NCBI GenBank assembly: GCA_023417775.1
Contig: JAEZEJ010000037.1
Span: forward strand, 21,580-85,579
From: Actinomycetes bacterium
Lineage (GTDB): Bacteria > Actinomycetota > Actinomycetes > Propionibacteriales > Nocardioidaceae
DNA: 64,000 bases
Direction: 5' to 3'
In this document: positions 9,212 through 18,452 of the stretch, piece after piece
How the letters are laid out: each line of letters starts with the position of its first letter
How positions within the stretch are numbered: position 1 is the first letter of the stretch
Notes under the pieces: generated by a model
The model's database searches: none
Told to the model about the DNA's origin: nothing
Seen by the model: only the letters and a program-made list of their open reading frames with translations
Program-made: the position numbers and the translations under genes

Positions 9212-10050
9212 CCGGCCACCCTCACGGTCGTGGTCGTGCCCCACAGCGCCATCGACAGCACGAGGTCCAGCACCGCGACGGTGACGATCGTGGTGCGCAC
9301 CGACCGGCCCACGGCCAGTCCCACGCCCGCGGGACCGCCCGAGGCCGTGAAGCCCATCCGGCAGTGGATGAGGATGATCAGCACCGCGAAGATCAGCACC
9401 TTCACGAAGGACAGCAGGATGTCGACGGGCGGCAGGAACAGGTTGAAGTAGTGGTCATAGGTGCCTGCGGACTGGCCGTGCAGGTACACCGTGACGAGCC
9501 GCGAGCCGGCATAGGAGGTGAGCAGGCCCAGCACGTACAGCGGGATGATCGCGATGAAGCCCGCGATGACGCGCGTGGTGACGAGATAGGGGAGGCTCGG
9601 CACGGCCATGACGTCGAGAGCGTCGACCTCCTCGTTGATCCGCATGGCCCCCAGCTGGGCGGTGAAGCCGGCGCCGACCGTCGCCGAAAGGGCGAGGGAG
9701 GCGACGAGCGGGGCGATCTCGCGGGTGTTGAAGTAGGCCGAGATGAATCCGTTGAGCGCCGAGGTGCCGATCTGGTCCAGGGCGGCATAGCCCTGCATGC
9801 CGACGACGGTGCCGACGAACAGGGTCATGCCGACCATGACGCCGATCGTGCCGCCGATGACCGCCAGTGCGCCGGAACCGAAGCTCACCTCGGACAGCAG
9901 CCGCAGGATGTCCTTCGGGTAGCGCCGGATCGTCGCGGGGATCCACGCCAGGACGCGCCCGTAGAAGCGCAGGTCCTGGCCGAGCGAGCCCAGGGCGTCG
10001 ACCGGCTTGTCCCACCAGCGGGAGCGACGGACGGGTGGTGTGTAGGCCAT
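9208..10050 (-). CDS. yrbE4B: Mce permease YrbE (MlaE family), B component
   Basis: 280 residues with five to six membrane helices and the MlaE-family core: a conserved Ala/Gly-rich helix, then QLGAMRINEEVDALDVM, the cytoplasmic coupling element that contacts the ATPase. It forms the second half of the permease pair, importing lipid delivered through the Mce tunnel. It starts one base after the stop of the ATPase-YrbE fusion gene and overlaps mceA by 4 nt. Family membership is clear; the substrate (fatty acid, sterol or other) cannot be told. Confidence 0.9.
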   Translation of the reverse strand: MAYTPPVRRSRWWDKPVDALGSLGQDLRFYGRVLAWIPATIRRYPKDILRLLSEVSFGSGALAVIGGTIGVMVGMTLFVGTVVGMQGYAALDQIGTSALNGFISAYFNTREIAPLVASLALSATVGAGFTAQLGAMRINEEVDALDVMAVPSLPYLVTTRVIAGFIAIIPLYVLGLLTSYAGSRLVTVYLHGQSAGTYDHYFNLFLPPVDILLSFVKVLIFAVLIILIHCRMGFTASGGPAGVGLAVGRSVRTTIVTVAVLDLVLSMALWGTTTTVRVAG

Positions 10051-10051
10051 G

Positions 10052-11824
10052 TCAGGCTCCCTTGCCGGGGAACAGTTGCAGGTAGAGCATCGTGATGATC
10101 GTGTTGACGAAGAAGAGCAGCATGAAGGTCACGACGACCGACTGGTTGACGGAGTCGCCGACGCCCTTGGGGCCGGGAGCGGTGTTGATGCCGCGGTAGG
10201 CGGCGACCACGCCGGCGATGAAGCCGAAGATGACGGCCTTGATCTCGCCGACCCACAGGTCGGAGATCTGGGCCAGTGCGGTGAAGCTCGCCAGATAGGC
10301 ACCGGGTGTGCCGCCCTGGACGACGACATTGAAGAAATAGCCGCCGAGCACGCCGACGACCGAGACGAGGCCGTTGAGCAGCACCGCCGCCATGATGCAG
10401 GCCAGCACCCGGGGCACGACCAGCTTCTGGATCGGCGAGACGCCCATGACCTTCATGGCGTCGATCTCGTCGCGGATGGTGCGCGAGCCGAGATCGGCGC
10501 AGATGGCCGCGCCGCCGGCACCGGCGATGACCAAGGTGGTCACGATCGGCGCCGCCTGCTGGACCACCGCCAGCACGCTCGCGGCACCGGTGAACGACTG
10601 GGCGCCGACCTGCACGGTCAGCGTGCCGAGCTGCAGGGCGATGACCGCGCCGAAGGGGATCGCGACGAGCATCGCCGGGATCCAGGAGACGCTGACGACG
10701 AACCAGAACTGCTCCAGCACGTCGCGGGCGGCGAAGGGCCGCTTGAAGGTCGATCGGATGGTGTCCAGCCCGAGGGCGAACAGGTCACCGGTGGAGGTCA
10801 GCGCGCGGGTGACGACTCCTTTGCGGGGGACGGTCGGGACTCGGTCCCGCTCCTCGTCGTCGGCGACATACAGCGGCGCGGCCCCCGAGGACACGCGCTC
10901 GCGGTGCCGCTCGGCGCTCGGCCGGATCGCCCCGGACTTGGGCACGAGCTGCCGCGGGAGCACCTCGATCGAGCGGGCGCCCGCGTGCCGGGACATGACC
11001 GCGGTGCCGCCACCGGGGTACGGGGGCAGATCATCGTCGAGGGGCTCGCCGCGACGGTGATCGGTCTCCTCGCTCATGCCGATCGGCCCCTCGGGGTCGC
11101 CGCTCATGAACTGGGAGACGACCGGGTGATCGGTGAGCAGGAACTCCTCGCGCGGGCCGAACATCACGAGCTCGCCGCGGTACAGCATGCCGAGATTGTC
11201 CGGAAGCGTGCGGGCGAGCTCGATATTGTGCGTGACGATCAGCATCGTGGCATCGGTCGCCGTGTTGATGTCGATGAGCAGCTGGGCGAGATTGGACGTA
11301 CGGACCGGGTCGAGACCGGAGTCGGGCTCGTCGATGAGGATGATCTCGGGGTCCGTGACCAGCGAGCGGGCGAGGCCGGCGCGCTTCTTCATGCCGCCGG
11401 AGATCATGCCGGGAAGCTTGTGCTCCTGGCCCACCAGCCCGACCATGTCGAGCTTCTCCATGACGATGGAGCGGATCTTGTCCTCATTGAACTTGGTGTG
11501 CTCGCGCAGTGGGAAGGCCACATTGTCGTAGACATTCATCGAGCCGAAGAGGGCGCCGTCCTGGAACAGCACGCCGAAACTCTTGCGCAGCTCCAGACGC
11601 TGCGCCTCGTTCGCGCGCACCATGTCGATCTCGTTGACCAGACACGATCCTGCCTCGGGTTCCAGCAGTCCCATGAGGGACTTCAAGAACACCGACTTGC
11701 CGGTGCCCGAGGGCCCGAGCAGTGCCGTGATCTCGCCGGGGGGCAGCGTCAAGGTGACGTCCCGCCAGATGTTCTGGCTGCCGAAGCTCTTGGTGAGGCC
11801 CTCGACCTCGACGGTTCCGCCCAT
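10052..11824 (-). CDS. Fused Mce ATPase (MlaF) and YrbE permease A
   Basis: About 590 residues joining two functions that are normally separate. Counted from the first possible Met at 11833: Walker A GPSGTGKS (40-47), a Q-loop Gln at 91, signature SGGMKKR (145-151), Walker B with IDEP (167-170) and a switch His at 202. A charged, probably disordered linker runs about 245-345. An MlaE permease domain with about five helices follows, containing DEIDAMKVMG (455-464). I prefer the ATG at 11824, because GGGGAG lies 9 nt before it and abuts the upstream ATG. It is the first gene of the mce operon and should energise lipid import. It takes the place of a separate MceG/Mkl-type ATPase and YrbE4A. Confidence 0.9.
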   Translation of the reverse strand: MGGTVEVEGLTKSFGSQNIWRDVTLTLPPGEITALLGPSGTGKSVFLKSLMGLLEPEAGSCLVNEIDMVRANEAQRLELRKSFGVLFQDGALFGSMNVYDNVAFPLREHTKFNEDKIRSIVMEKLDMVGLVGQEHKLPGMISGGMKKRAGLARSLVTDPEIILIDEPDSGLDPVRTSNLAQLLIDINTATDATMLIVTHNIELARTLPDNLGMLYRGELVMFGPREEFLLTDHPVVSQFMSGDPEGPIGMSEETDHRRGEPLDDDLPPYPGGGTAVMSRHAGARSIEVLPRQLVPKSGAIRPSAERHRERVSSGAAPLYVADDEERDRVPTVPRKGVVTRALTSTGDLFALGLDTIRSTFKRPFAARDVLEQFWFVVSVSWIPAMLVAIPFGAVIALQLGTLTVQVGAQSFTGAASVLAVVQQAAPIVTTLVIAGAGGAAICADLGSRTIRDEIDAMKVMGVSPIQKLVVPRVLACIMAAVLLNGLVSVVGVLGGYFFNVVVQGGTPGAYLASFTALAQISDLWVGEIKAVIFGFIAGVVAAYRGINTAPGPKGVGDSVNQSVVVTFMLLFFVNTIITMLYLQLFPGKGA

Positions 11825-11833
11825 GCGGTGCAT

Positions 11834-12145
11834 CTCCCCAGCGCTCGGTCCGCGCGCACGCGGTATGGATAGGTAGGCGGCACCGAACCGCCCCCTCAGA
11901 TGGATCGGTGCCTGGCCGAGACGCTAGGTGTGGCTCAGGTCACGACGCCACCGACTTCGCCGATGAGGTCGCTTCGTAATCGAAACGTAACCTGCTTTTG
12001 TCATCTGCATCACAAGAACTGGTCGAAGTCGGCGGGAGTCGACTCGCATCCATTGCGTCGGACGGCCTCGATATGGCTTCATCGAGGCAGTCGCCCCCTC
12101 ACGATCTGCCGCCCGGCCCTGCCGGGCGACACGCAGTGATGGGGA
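11834..12145. promoter_or_regulatory. Divergent promoter region of the mce operon and its PucR-like neighbour
   Basis: About 310 nt without a gene, between two divergent genes. It is visibly less GC-rich around 11971-12010 than the flanks. The clearest signal is a direct repeat, CGTAAT at 11975-11980 and CGTAAC at 11986-11991, with repeat starts exactly 11 bp apart. That spacing suits a dimeric or tandem DNA-binding protein on one face of the helix. The likely ligand is the adjacent regulator (inference). No confident -35/-10 pair could be fixed for either direction. Confidence 0.4.
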
Positions 12146-12155
12146 GTTGATGGGA

Positions 12156-13295
12156 ATGTCACTCGTGGTCTCCGAAGACGAGGCAGTCGCCGCGCGGCAC
12201 GCGCTGTCACAGGAGCGGTTGACGCACCTGTGCCGGCAGATCCGTCAGTCGGTCTCCGGTCGCGGCAGCTTCGGCGATCAGCAGCTCGACGATGCGATCG
12301 CACAGGCCGTGCGGGCCTTCGCCGAGTCCAATGCCGATGCCGAGCGGGCCGCCGAGCACGTCGGCCTGTACTTCGAGGAGATCGGCAGGCGCCAGGCGCG
12401 CCGCGGCGATGACATCGCCGCGCTCAGCGCCTCCTTCCGCACCGCCCGGATCACGATGCAGCGAGGGCTGAGCTACGGCATCGGCGATGCGATCACCGGC
12501 GATCGCTTCATCCGGCTGCGCGAGGAGCTGATGACCTATCTGCACCTGCTGTACCGCCATGCGCGGCACGGACTGGAGCAGGAGCACCGTCGCGTCGGCG
12601 CCCCGCCGCCGCTCACCGAACGCCCCGATCACGGACCCGATGACGGGCCGCGCTTCTCCCGCGAGCAACGCCGGACCCTCGATCGTCTCCAACTCGGCGA
12701 ACGACTCCGCGTGGTGGTGTCCCTCGTGGAGCCGCTCCCGGAGGGCCTGTGCCGTCAGCCCGGGATCGTCGCCGATCCGAGGCGCCGCCTCGCTCTGGTC
12801 CCGGTGACCTGGGACGCCCCGCGGCTCGCCGCGCAGCTCGAGCATCCGGCGGTCGTCGGCCACCCGGTCGGCGCGGCCGATGCCCCCGCCTCGGCCTCGC
12901 TGGTGTGGCGCGCCGCCCGGATGCTCGTCGTCGACGGCGCCGACGACACTCGCCTCGTCGCGCCGGTCGAGGACCTCCTGGGTCTCCTGCTGCTCGACGG
13001 CGATCCGATGCTGAGCTCGCTGCTGGCCGCCAAACATCTCGGCCCCTGGACCACGATGCCGGCCACGCGCCGACTGGCTCTCGGCGAGTTCCTGCTGAAC
13101 ATGCTCGAACGCCCGCAGCCGACCAATCGGCTGGCCCGCGAGCTGGGCGTGCCCCCGCAGACCGCCCATTCGCGGATCAAGAACCTCCGCCGGCTGCTCG
13201 GCGATGCGCTGGACGATCCCGCCTCCCGGCTGGAGCTGATCGTGGCACTGCGGCAGATGCTGCCGTACTGGCGCGAGGAGGCCGCCGAGATCTAG
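12156..13295 (+). CDS. PucR/CdaR-like helix-turn-helix regulator
   Basis: About 379 residues. The N-terminal ~150 are helical (RsbRD-like sensory region with the YFEEIGRRQARRGDD stretch), and the middle ~130 form a variable mixed domain. The end carries the PucR C-terminal helix-turn-helix pattern (LGEFLLNMLERPQPTNRLA, then the TAHSRIKNLRRLLG recognition helix). Starts are possible at TTG 12147, ATG 12150 and ATG 12156; the GGGGAG site at 12141-12146 best suits 12156. It is transcribed away from the mce operon and is therefore a candidate local regulator of lipid uptake (inference). The stop is 7 nt from the convergent next gene. Confidence 0.75.
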   Translation: MSLVVSEDEAVAARHALSQERLTHLCRQIRQSVSGRGSFGDQQLDDAIAQAVRAFAESNADAERAAEHVGLYFEEIGRRQARRGDDIAALSASFRTARITMQRGLSYGIGDAITGDRFIRLREELMTYLHLLYRHARHGLEQEHRRVGAPPPLTERPDHGPDDGPRFSREQRRTLDRLQLGERLRVVVSLVEPLPEGLCRQPGIVADPRRRLALVPVTWDAPRLAAQLEHPAVVGHPVGAADAPASASLVWRAARMLVVDGADDTRLVAPVEDLLGLLLLDGDPMLSSLLAAKHLGPWTTMPATRRLALGEFLLNMLERPQPTNRLARELGVPPQTAHSRIKNLRRLLGDALDDPASRLELIVALRQMLPYWREEAAEI

Positions 13296-13302
13296 GGCGC
13301 GC

Positions 13303-13719
13303 TCACCCGCCGCTGCGAGCTCGCACCTTCCGCCCCGCGAGGGTCTCGACATCGATCCCGATGATCAGGTGGCGATCACCCGGAGCCCAGGCATGCGGCA
13401 GGATGCCGCGCAGCGCTTCCCGTTGGGCATCCGTGGCGATCGCGGCGGTGCCGTGCACCGTGACGCTCCACCCCGCCTGCAGCAGCTCGTCCAGGTAGTC
13501 GGTCTCGAAGGCGACCGGAGTCGGCCCCTCGCTCACCGCCGTGGCGAGCACGGTCGTCGGCTCGGTCCGCAAGAGCACCGTCCGGCCGTCCGAGACCGCG
13601 TTCAACATCAGGAGCTCGAGCCGGTCGGGACCGACGAAGGCGAGCCTCCCGATCCGCGCCAGCGCGAGATACTCGCGGCACTCGTCCTCGCTCAAGGGCC
13701 GGATATGTCCTTCGTTCAT
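13303..13719 (-). CDS. Pyridoxamine 5'-phosphate oxidase-fold protein
   Basis: 138 residues from an ATG preceded by GGAGG at 4 nt. The order LARIGRLAFVG, then GWSVTVHGTA, then an HLIIGIDVETLAGRKV end is the split-barrel FMN-binding pattern of small PPOX-class proteins. Actinobacterial relatives bind FMN, F420 or haem and reduce diverse substrates. The short length and DECREYLA start place it in the single-domain group. The frame extends upstream but that part lacks family similarity. The cofactor and substrate cannot be assigned. It is monocistronic and convergent with the PucR-like gene. Confidence 0.78.
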   Translation of the reverse strand: MNEGHIRPLSEDECREYLALARIGRLAFVGPDRLELLMLNAVSDGRTVLLRTEPTTVLATAVSEGPTPVAFETDYLDELLQAGWSVTVHGTAAIATDAQREALRGILPHAWAPGDRHLIIGIDVETLAGRKVRARSGG

Positions 13720-13789
13720 GGTGCCTCCTCGTGCTGACGACCACGCTAGCCCGTGTCGCGTCACCCGGCCCGTCCGCGCGGGACCCGCT

Positions 13790-14614
13790 TCAGGCGGCCC
13801 CCGCGAAGGGCCAGTCGGGGATCGGCTCGAGCCGCCGGCGGCGGCGCAGCGCGTAGCGGTTGAAGTCCATCGAGCGGCGGGCTGCCCAGAACCGCTGCTG
13901 CGCCATCGCCAGGCGCGGCTCCGGCCGCACCACCCCCGGATGCCGAGCCCCCAGCTCGATCGCGATATCGCGTGCCACCCGGGCATCGCAGGTCGCATCG
14001 TGCGGATTCTCCAGGGCGATCCCGTAGTACTCGGCCACATCGGTCAACCGGCGAGAGCCCAGGCGTCCGCGCTCGATGCCGTAGTCGATGACGAAGGGGT
14101 CGATCACGAGCACCGCATCCCAGCGCGGCTGCGGCAGCCGGTAGCGCCACAGCTCGGTGCGCAGCACCGTGAGATCGAAGGCGGCGTTGAACACCACGAG
14201 CGGCACGCTCCGGGATGCGAGGTCGTCGACCCAGGTGGCCAGTTCGCGCAGCGCGATGACGGGAGAGGGGGCATCGACGACATCGGCATCGCGCAGGCCG
14301 TGGATCGCCGAGGCCTTGTCCGGGATCGGGATCTGCGGATTGATGCGGCCGACGAGCTCACGCTCCCCGCTCGGGCCCAGGGCCGCATAACTGACGATGC
14401 GGTCCGTCCACGGATCGACGCCCGTGGTCTCGAAGTCGAGGGCGGCGAGTGCTCCGGTATGCCAGCCCCGGTGATCGCCACGCGGCGGAGGGACGGGGCG
14501 GTGGTCGGCGCAGACGGTGGTGCCGTCCTCACCGAAGCCGATACGGAAACCGCCCTGTGGTTCGACATCGACACCACAGTCAGCGCAGTTCCCTGCGTAC
14601 GCGTTCTGCCTCAC
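13790..14614 (-). CDS. DnaQ-like 3'-5' exonuclease
   Basis: 274 residues from GTG at 14614. The DEDDh catalytic set is complete: Asp60 and Glu62 in DFETTG, Asp147 in FNAAFDL, and His205 with Asp210 in HDATCDA. This fits a stand-alone exonuclease of the Pol III epsilon/RNase T fold acting on DNA or RNA 3' ends. The first ~40 residues hold a Cys-x2-Cys ... Cys-x2-His arrangement (C10, C13, C35, H38) that looks like a small zinc-binding knuckle in front of the nuclease domain. The C-terminal ~70 residues are Arg-rich. The physiological role (repair, proofreading or turnover) is not indicated by neighbours. Confidence 0.82.
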   Translation of the reverse strand: MRQNAYAGNCADCGVDVEPQGGFRIGFGEDGTTVCADHRPVPPPRGDHRGWHTGALAALDFETTGVDPWTDRIVSYAALGPSGERELVGRINPQIPIPDKASAIHGLRDADVVDAPSPVIALRELATWVDDLASRSVPLVVFNAAFDLTVLRTELWRYRLPQPRWDAVLVIDPFVIDYGIERGRLGSRRLTDVAEYYGIALENPHDATCDARVARDIAIELGARHPGVVRPEPRLAMAQQRFWAARRSMDFNRYALRRRRRLEPIPDWPFAGAA

Positions 14615-14850
14615 CCTGACCTCCTCGAGGGCGTGCCTGACAATTCCTGACCTGCTGCGCGGCGTCCCGCCGGTGCCTCGCGGCGGGGAACGTCGCTCGC
14701 ACGACCATCCCCCCTAGGGCTTCGCTCCGGCGCCTGGCGAGGCATCCCGCGGATACGCCGCTCGCAACGGCCACGAATCGACAGCCACGCCCTCGCCCAC
14801 GGTAGCCAGCGGCCCTGACACTCCCCGACCCGCCTACGACGCAGCCGCCC

Positions 14851-15498
14851 TCAGCGGTTCTCCGCCTGCTCGGGCGGCTCGTCGCGGCGGCGCTCGGCCT
14901 CCTCGCGCTCCTCGGCCGCGCGCCGCAGCCGTTCGGCCTCCTCGCGGTGCAGCCGATCCGACTCGGCGCTCGCCTCGAGATCATGGCGCAGGGTCCCCAG
15001 CTGGCGACGACGCCGCCCCGCCGACCACCGGGCCGCGATCAGGGCGACGACGCCGAGCACCCCCAGCACCACCCCGATCCACGAGCCGGTCACGAAACCA
15101 GGGGCCTCACGGGACCAGATATCGCGTCCTTCACTCGCCGCGTCATTGCCGCCGAGCACCACCGAGAGCGTGAGCAGGTTCGGGACGGCGAGCACCACCG
15201 CTGCCAGCACGAGCAGGGCGCGTATCTTCCACCGGGGCCTGAGGACGAAGGCCAGGGTCACAGTCGGCAACGCCGCGAACACGGCGCCGATGGCCAGCCC
15301 CCAGATCACTCCCGTCGGGGTGGACCCGCCGACCAGGGCACCGATCCGCTCACCCCACCAGCGCGGCAGGAAGGCGGCCGCGAGGGCGTACGCGATGAGG
15401 GCCAGGAGCACTGCGATGACCACGAGAGCGGCCCGCCGGGCCCACCGCGGGGCGCCGACACCGCGCGGCTCAGCCGGCCGCCGTGAATCCTCCGACAT
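14851..15498 (-). CDS. Membrane protein with charged C-terminal coiled coil
   Basis: 215 residues. The ATG at 15498, with GATGAGG just upstream, is preferred to an earlier in-frame codon. Three to four membrane helices (about 20-42, 55-75, 83-102, 125-145) are followed by a highly charged Glu/Arg/Ala heptad stretch of about 60 residues, predicted as a cytoplasmic coiled coil. No family is recognised. It is divergent from the Mrp operon, with which it shares a ~95-nt promoter gap. The preceding 14651-14850 gap shows no gene or strong signal. Confidence 0.6.
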   Translation of the reverse strand: MSEDSRRPAEPRGVGAPRWARRAALVVIAVLLALIAYALAAAFLPRWWGERIGALVGGSTPTGVIWGLAIGAVFAALPTVTLAFVLRPRWKIRALLVLAAVVLAVPNLLTLSVVLGGNDAASEGRDIWSREAPGFVTGSWIGVVLGVLGVVALIAARWSAGRRRRQLGTLRHDLEASAESDRLHREEAERLRRAAEEREEAERRRDEPPEQAENR

Positions 15499-15593
15499 GA
15501 CCTCATCGTGACACCGCTGGACCTTTTCCGCCGCACGTCGCACAATACTCACGTCGGCGCAGCTGGGACCGTTCCGCTACGCTGTGACCAGCC

Positions 15594-18452
15594 ATGCTCT
15601 GGTTGATCGCGCTCCATTTCCTCGCTGCCGCGGTTGCCCCTGCCCTCATCCGGTTGCTGGACCGCCGAGCCTTCTGGGTCATGGCGCTGGCCCCCGCCGC
15701 CTCCTTCGCCTGGCTGCTGCCCCAGACCCTCGAGGTGACCCGCACCGGTGAGGCGGTGAGCGAGCGGATCGCCTGGGTGGAGTCGATCGGCCTGGACCTC
15801 GACTTCACGATGGGCCCCTTCGCCGCGATCCTCGCACTGCTGGTCACCGGCATCGGCGCCCTCGTCCTCATCTACTGCTCGTGGTACTTCCGCCCCGGGG
15901 ACCCGGAGATGTGGCGCTTCGCGGGCGTCCTCACCGGCTTCGCGGGGGCGATGCTCGGTCTGGTGCTCTCGGACAACGTGTTCGTGCTCTACACCTTCTG
16001 GGAGCTCACCACCGTCCTGTCCTTCCTGCTCATCGGCCACAACCCCGACCGGCGCGCCAACCGGCGCGCCGCGATGAGCGCCCTCATCGTCACGACCTTC
16101 GGCGGTCTGACGATGCTCATCGGCCTGGTGATCCTCTATGTGCAGAGCGGCACCGCGCTGCTCAGCGAGATGATCGCCGCGCCCCCGGAGCCCAATGCCT
16201 GGGTGACCGCGGGTGTCATGACGGTCCTGGTCGGCGCCCTCTCGAAGTCCGCACTGGTGCCCTTCCACTTCTGGCTCCCCGGCGCGATGGCCGCTCCCAC
16301 CCCCGTGAGCGCCTATCTGCACGCCGCGGCGATGGTCAAAGCCGGTGTCTTCCTCGTCGCGCTGATGGCCCCCGCCTATGCCGACACCCCCGGCTGGCGC
16401 CCGCTGCTGGTCACCCTCGGCATCCTCACGATGATCGTGGGAGGTCTGCGCGCACTCCGCCAGTACGACATCAAGCTGCTGCTCGCCTACGGCACCGTCA
16501 GCCAGCTGGGCTTCCTGGTCGCCATGGCCGGCACCGGCACCCGGGCCGCCGGCTTCGCCGCCCTCTCGCTGCTGTGCGGCCACGCGCTGTTCAAGTCCGC
16601 CCTATTCCTCATCGTGGGCATCATCGACCGATCCGTCGGCACCCGCGACCTGCGCGAGCTCAACGGGCTGCGCCAGGCGCGGCCCGTCCTCTTCGTGACC
16701 ACCCTCATCGCGGCCGGTTCGATGGCCGGCATCCCCCCGATGCTCGGATTCACCGCGAAGGAGGCGGGGCTCGCCGCCTATGTCGACCTCGGTCACGATC
16801 TCGACTGGCAGCTCGGCGCCTGGCTGGCGCTCGCGGGCATCGTCGTCGGCTCGATCCTGACGATGGCCTACACCGCACGCTTCGTCTGGGGCGCCTTCGG
16901 CAGCAAGCCCCATGTCCCCAGGTGCTCGCCGCGTACCTTCTCCCCCGGCTTCCAGGGCGTGCCGGTGTTCATCACCCTGTTCACCATCGCGGGCGGACTC
17001 GCCGGCAGCTGGCTGACGCCCCGCATCGCCTCCTATGCCGACACCTTCCCCGAAGGCGCCCACGAGCCCGTCCTGGTGCTGTGGCACGGTTTCACCCCGG
17101 CGCTCGGACTCTCCGTCCTCTGCATCGTCGCCGGACTCGCGCTCTTCTACTTCCGCCGACCCGTCGCCGTGGCCCAGCACGCGGTGGTGGACCGGCTGCC
17201 GATGCCCGATGCCGATCGCTCGTATCACGCCATCATGCGCGGTATCGATCGGCTGGCGGTGGAGGTCACCGGTCGCACCCAGCGCGGTTCGCTGCCCTTC
17301 TATCTCGGCGTCATCCTCGTCACGCTGATCATCGTCCCCGGCTGGGCGCTGATCCGCGCCTGGGAGACGCCCCAGGTCAGCGATATCCGGCTGGCCGACA
17401 ACTATCTGCAGATGGCCGCCGGGATCCTGATGATCATCGCGGCCGTCCTCACCGTGCGCTCGCGGCGCCGGCTCCGCGCGGTACTGCTGCTCGGGCTGAC
17501 CGGTTACGGCACGGCAATCCTCTTCGTCGCCCACGGCGCCCCGGACCTCGCACTCACCCAGGTGCTCGTCGAGACCTTCCTGCTGGTCACCTTCGTGCTG
17601 GTCCTGCGCCGCCTCCCCCCGTTCTTCTCCGACCGGCCCTTCAACGTGATGCGCTGGGTCCGCATCGCGATCGGCACCGGCGTGGGGGTCCTGGTGGCCG
17701 GGGTCGCGCTGATCGCGTCCAATGCCCGCGTCGCCGAGCCGATCTCGGCCGGCTGGCCCGACCCCGCCTATGAGTACGGCGGCGGCAAGAACATCGTCAA
17801 CATCACCCTCGTCGACATCCGCGCGTGGGACACCCTCGGCGAGCTGAGCGTGCTCGTGGTCGCCGCGACCGGCGTCGCGAGCCTGATCTTCCTCATCACG
17901 GACCGCTCCACCCGCTCCCTGAGCCGCCCGCACCGCGTGGTCACCCCGGACTCCAATCAGTGGCTGGCCGCCAACCTGCACGATGCCCGCCGCTCCATCG
18001 TCTTCGAGATCGTCACCCGGCTGATCTTCCACACGGTAATCGTGTTCTCGATCTACCTGATGCTCGCCGGTCACAATTCCCCCGGCGGCGGCTTCGCCGG
18101 TGGTCTCATCGCGAGCCTCGCGCTGATGATCCGCTACCTGGCGGGCGGCCGTGAGGAGCTCGACAACGCCGCGCCGGTGGATGCCGGCCTCGTCCTCGGC
18201 ACCGGTCTGGCCGTGGCGGCGCTCTCGGGCATCATCCCGACCCTGCTCGGCGGCGGTGTGCTGCAGAGCGCCATCTTCGACGTCCCGCTCGGGCCGCTCG
18301 GCGAGCTCCACCTGGTGACCTCCGTCTTCTTCGACATCGGCGTGTACCTCGTGGTCGTCGGCCTGGCCATCGACGTCCTGCGCAGCCTGGGGGCCGGTAT
18401 CGACCAGCAGGCCGAGGACGAAGACCTCGACGAGGAGGCGACCCCCGCATGA
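15594..18452 (+). CDS. mrpA: Mrp antiporter subunit A with fused B domain (system 1)
   Basis: 952 residues, the MrpA+MrpB arrangement common in Actinobacteria. Residues ~1-500 are the ND5-like proton-pumping module (the SALVPFHFWLPGAMAAPTPV helix carries the conserved functional region). A short MbhD-type helix set with GAPDLALTQVLVET lies near 645-690. From about 800 to the end comes the MnhB domain (HNSPGGGFAGGL). The Mrp complex exchanges cytoplasmic Na+, K+ or other cations for protons and supports pH and salt tolerance. It is the first gene of the operon. Its stop overlaps the start of a 31-codon ORF leading into mrpC. Confidence 0.93.
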   Translation: MLWLIALHFLAAAVAPALIRLLDRRAFWVMALAPAASFAWLLPQTLEVTRTGEAVSERIAWVESIGLDLDFTMGPFAAILALLVTGIGALVLIYCSWYFRPGDPEMWRFAGVLTGFAGAMLGLVLSDNVFVLYTFWELTTVLSFLLIGHNPDRRANRRAAMSALIVTTFGGLTMLIGLVILYVQSGTALLSEMIAAPPEPNAWVTAGVMTVLVGALSKSALVPFHFWLPGAMAAPTPVSAYLHAAAMVKAGVFLVALMAPAYADTPGWRPLLVTLGILTMIVGGLRALRQYDIKLLLAYGTVSQLGFLVAMAGTGTRAAGFAALSLLCGHALFKSALFLIVGIIDRSVGTRDLRELNGLRQARPVLFVTTLIAAGSMAGIPPMLGFTAKEAGLAAYVDLGHDLDWQLGAWLALAGIVVGSILTMAYTARFVWGAFGSKPHVPRCSPRTFSPGFQGVPVFITLFTIAGGLAGSWLTPRIASYADTFPEGAHEPVLVLWHGFTPALGLSVLCIVAGLALFYFRRPVAVAQHAVVDRLPMPDADRSYHAIMRGIDRLAVEVTGRTQRGSLPFYLGVILVTLIIVPGWALIRAWETPQVSDIRLADNYLQMAAGILMIIAAVLTVRSRRRLRAVLLLGLTGYGTAILFVAHGAPDLALTQVLVETFLLVTFVLVLRRLPPFFSDRPFNVMRWVRIAIGTGVGVLVAGVALIASNARVAEPISAGWPDPAYEYGGGKNIVNITLVDIRAWDTLGELSVLVVAATGVASLIFLITDRSTRSLSRPHRVVTPDSNQWLAANLHDARRSIVFEIVTRLIFHTVIVFSIYLMLAGHNSPGGGFAGGLIASLALMIRYLAGGREELDNAAPVDAGLVLGTGLAVAALSGIIPTLLGGGVLQSAIFDVPLGPLGELHLVTSVFFDIGVYLVVVGLAIDVLRSLGAGIDQQAEDEDLDEEATPA

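Noticed and set aside
10049..11872. 607-codon open frame on the plus strand across the mce ATPase/permease fusion
   Set aside because: Antisense shadow in very GC-rich DNA; rich in His/Asp/Gly/Arg with no domain, while the minus strand encodes intact ABC and MlaE motifs.
12147..12155. TTG or first ATG as start of the PucR-like gene
   Set aside because: The GGGGAG site at 12141-12146 would be too close; ATG 12156 has normal spacing. The difference is only three residues.
14651..14850. Possible gene or repeat in the 200-nt gap after the exonuclease gene
   Set aside because: Only short GC hairpins and no convincing frame or ribosome site; nothing that can be supported.
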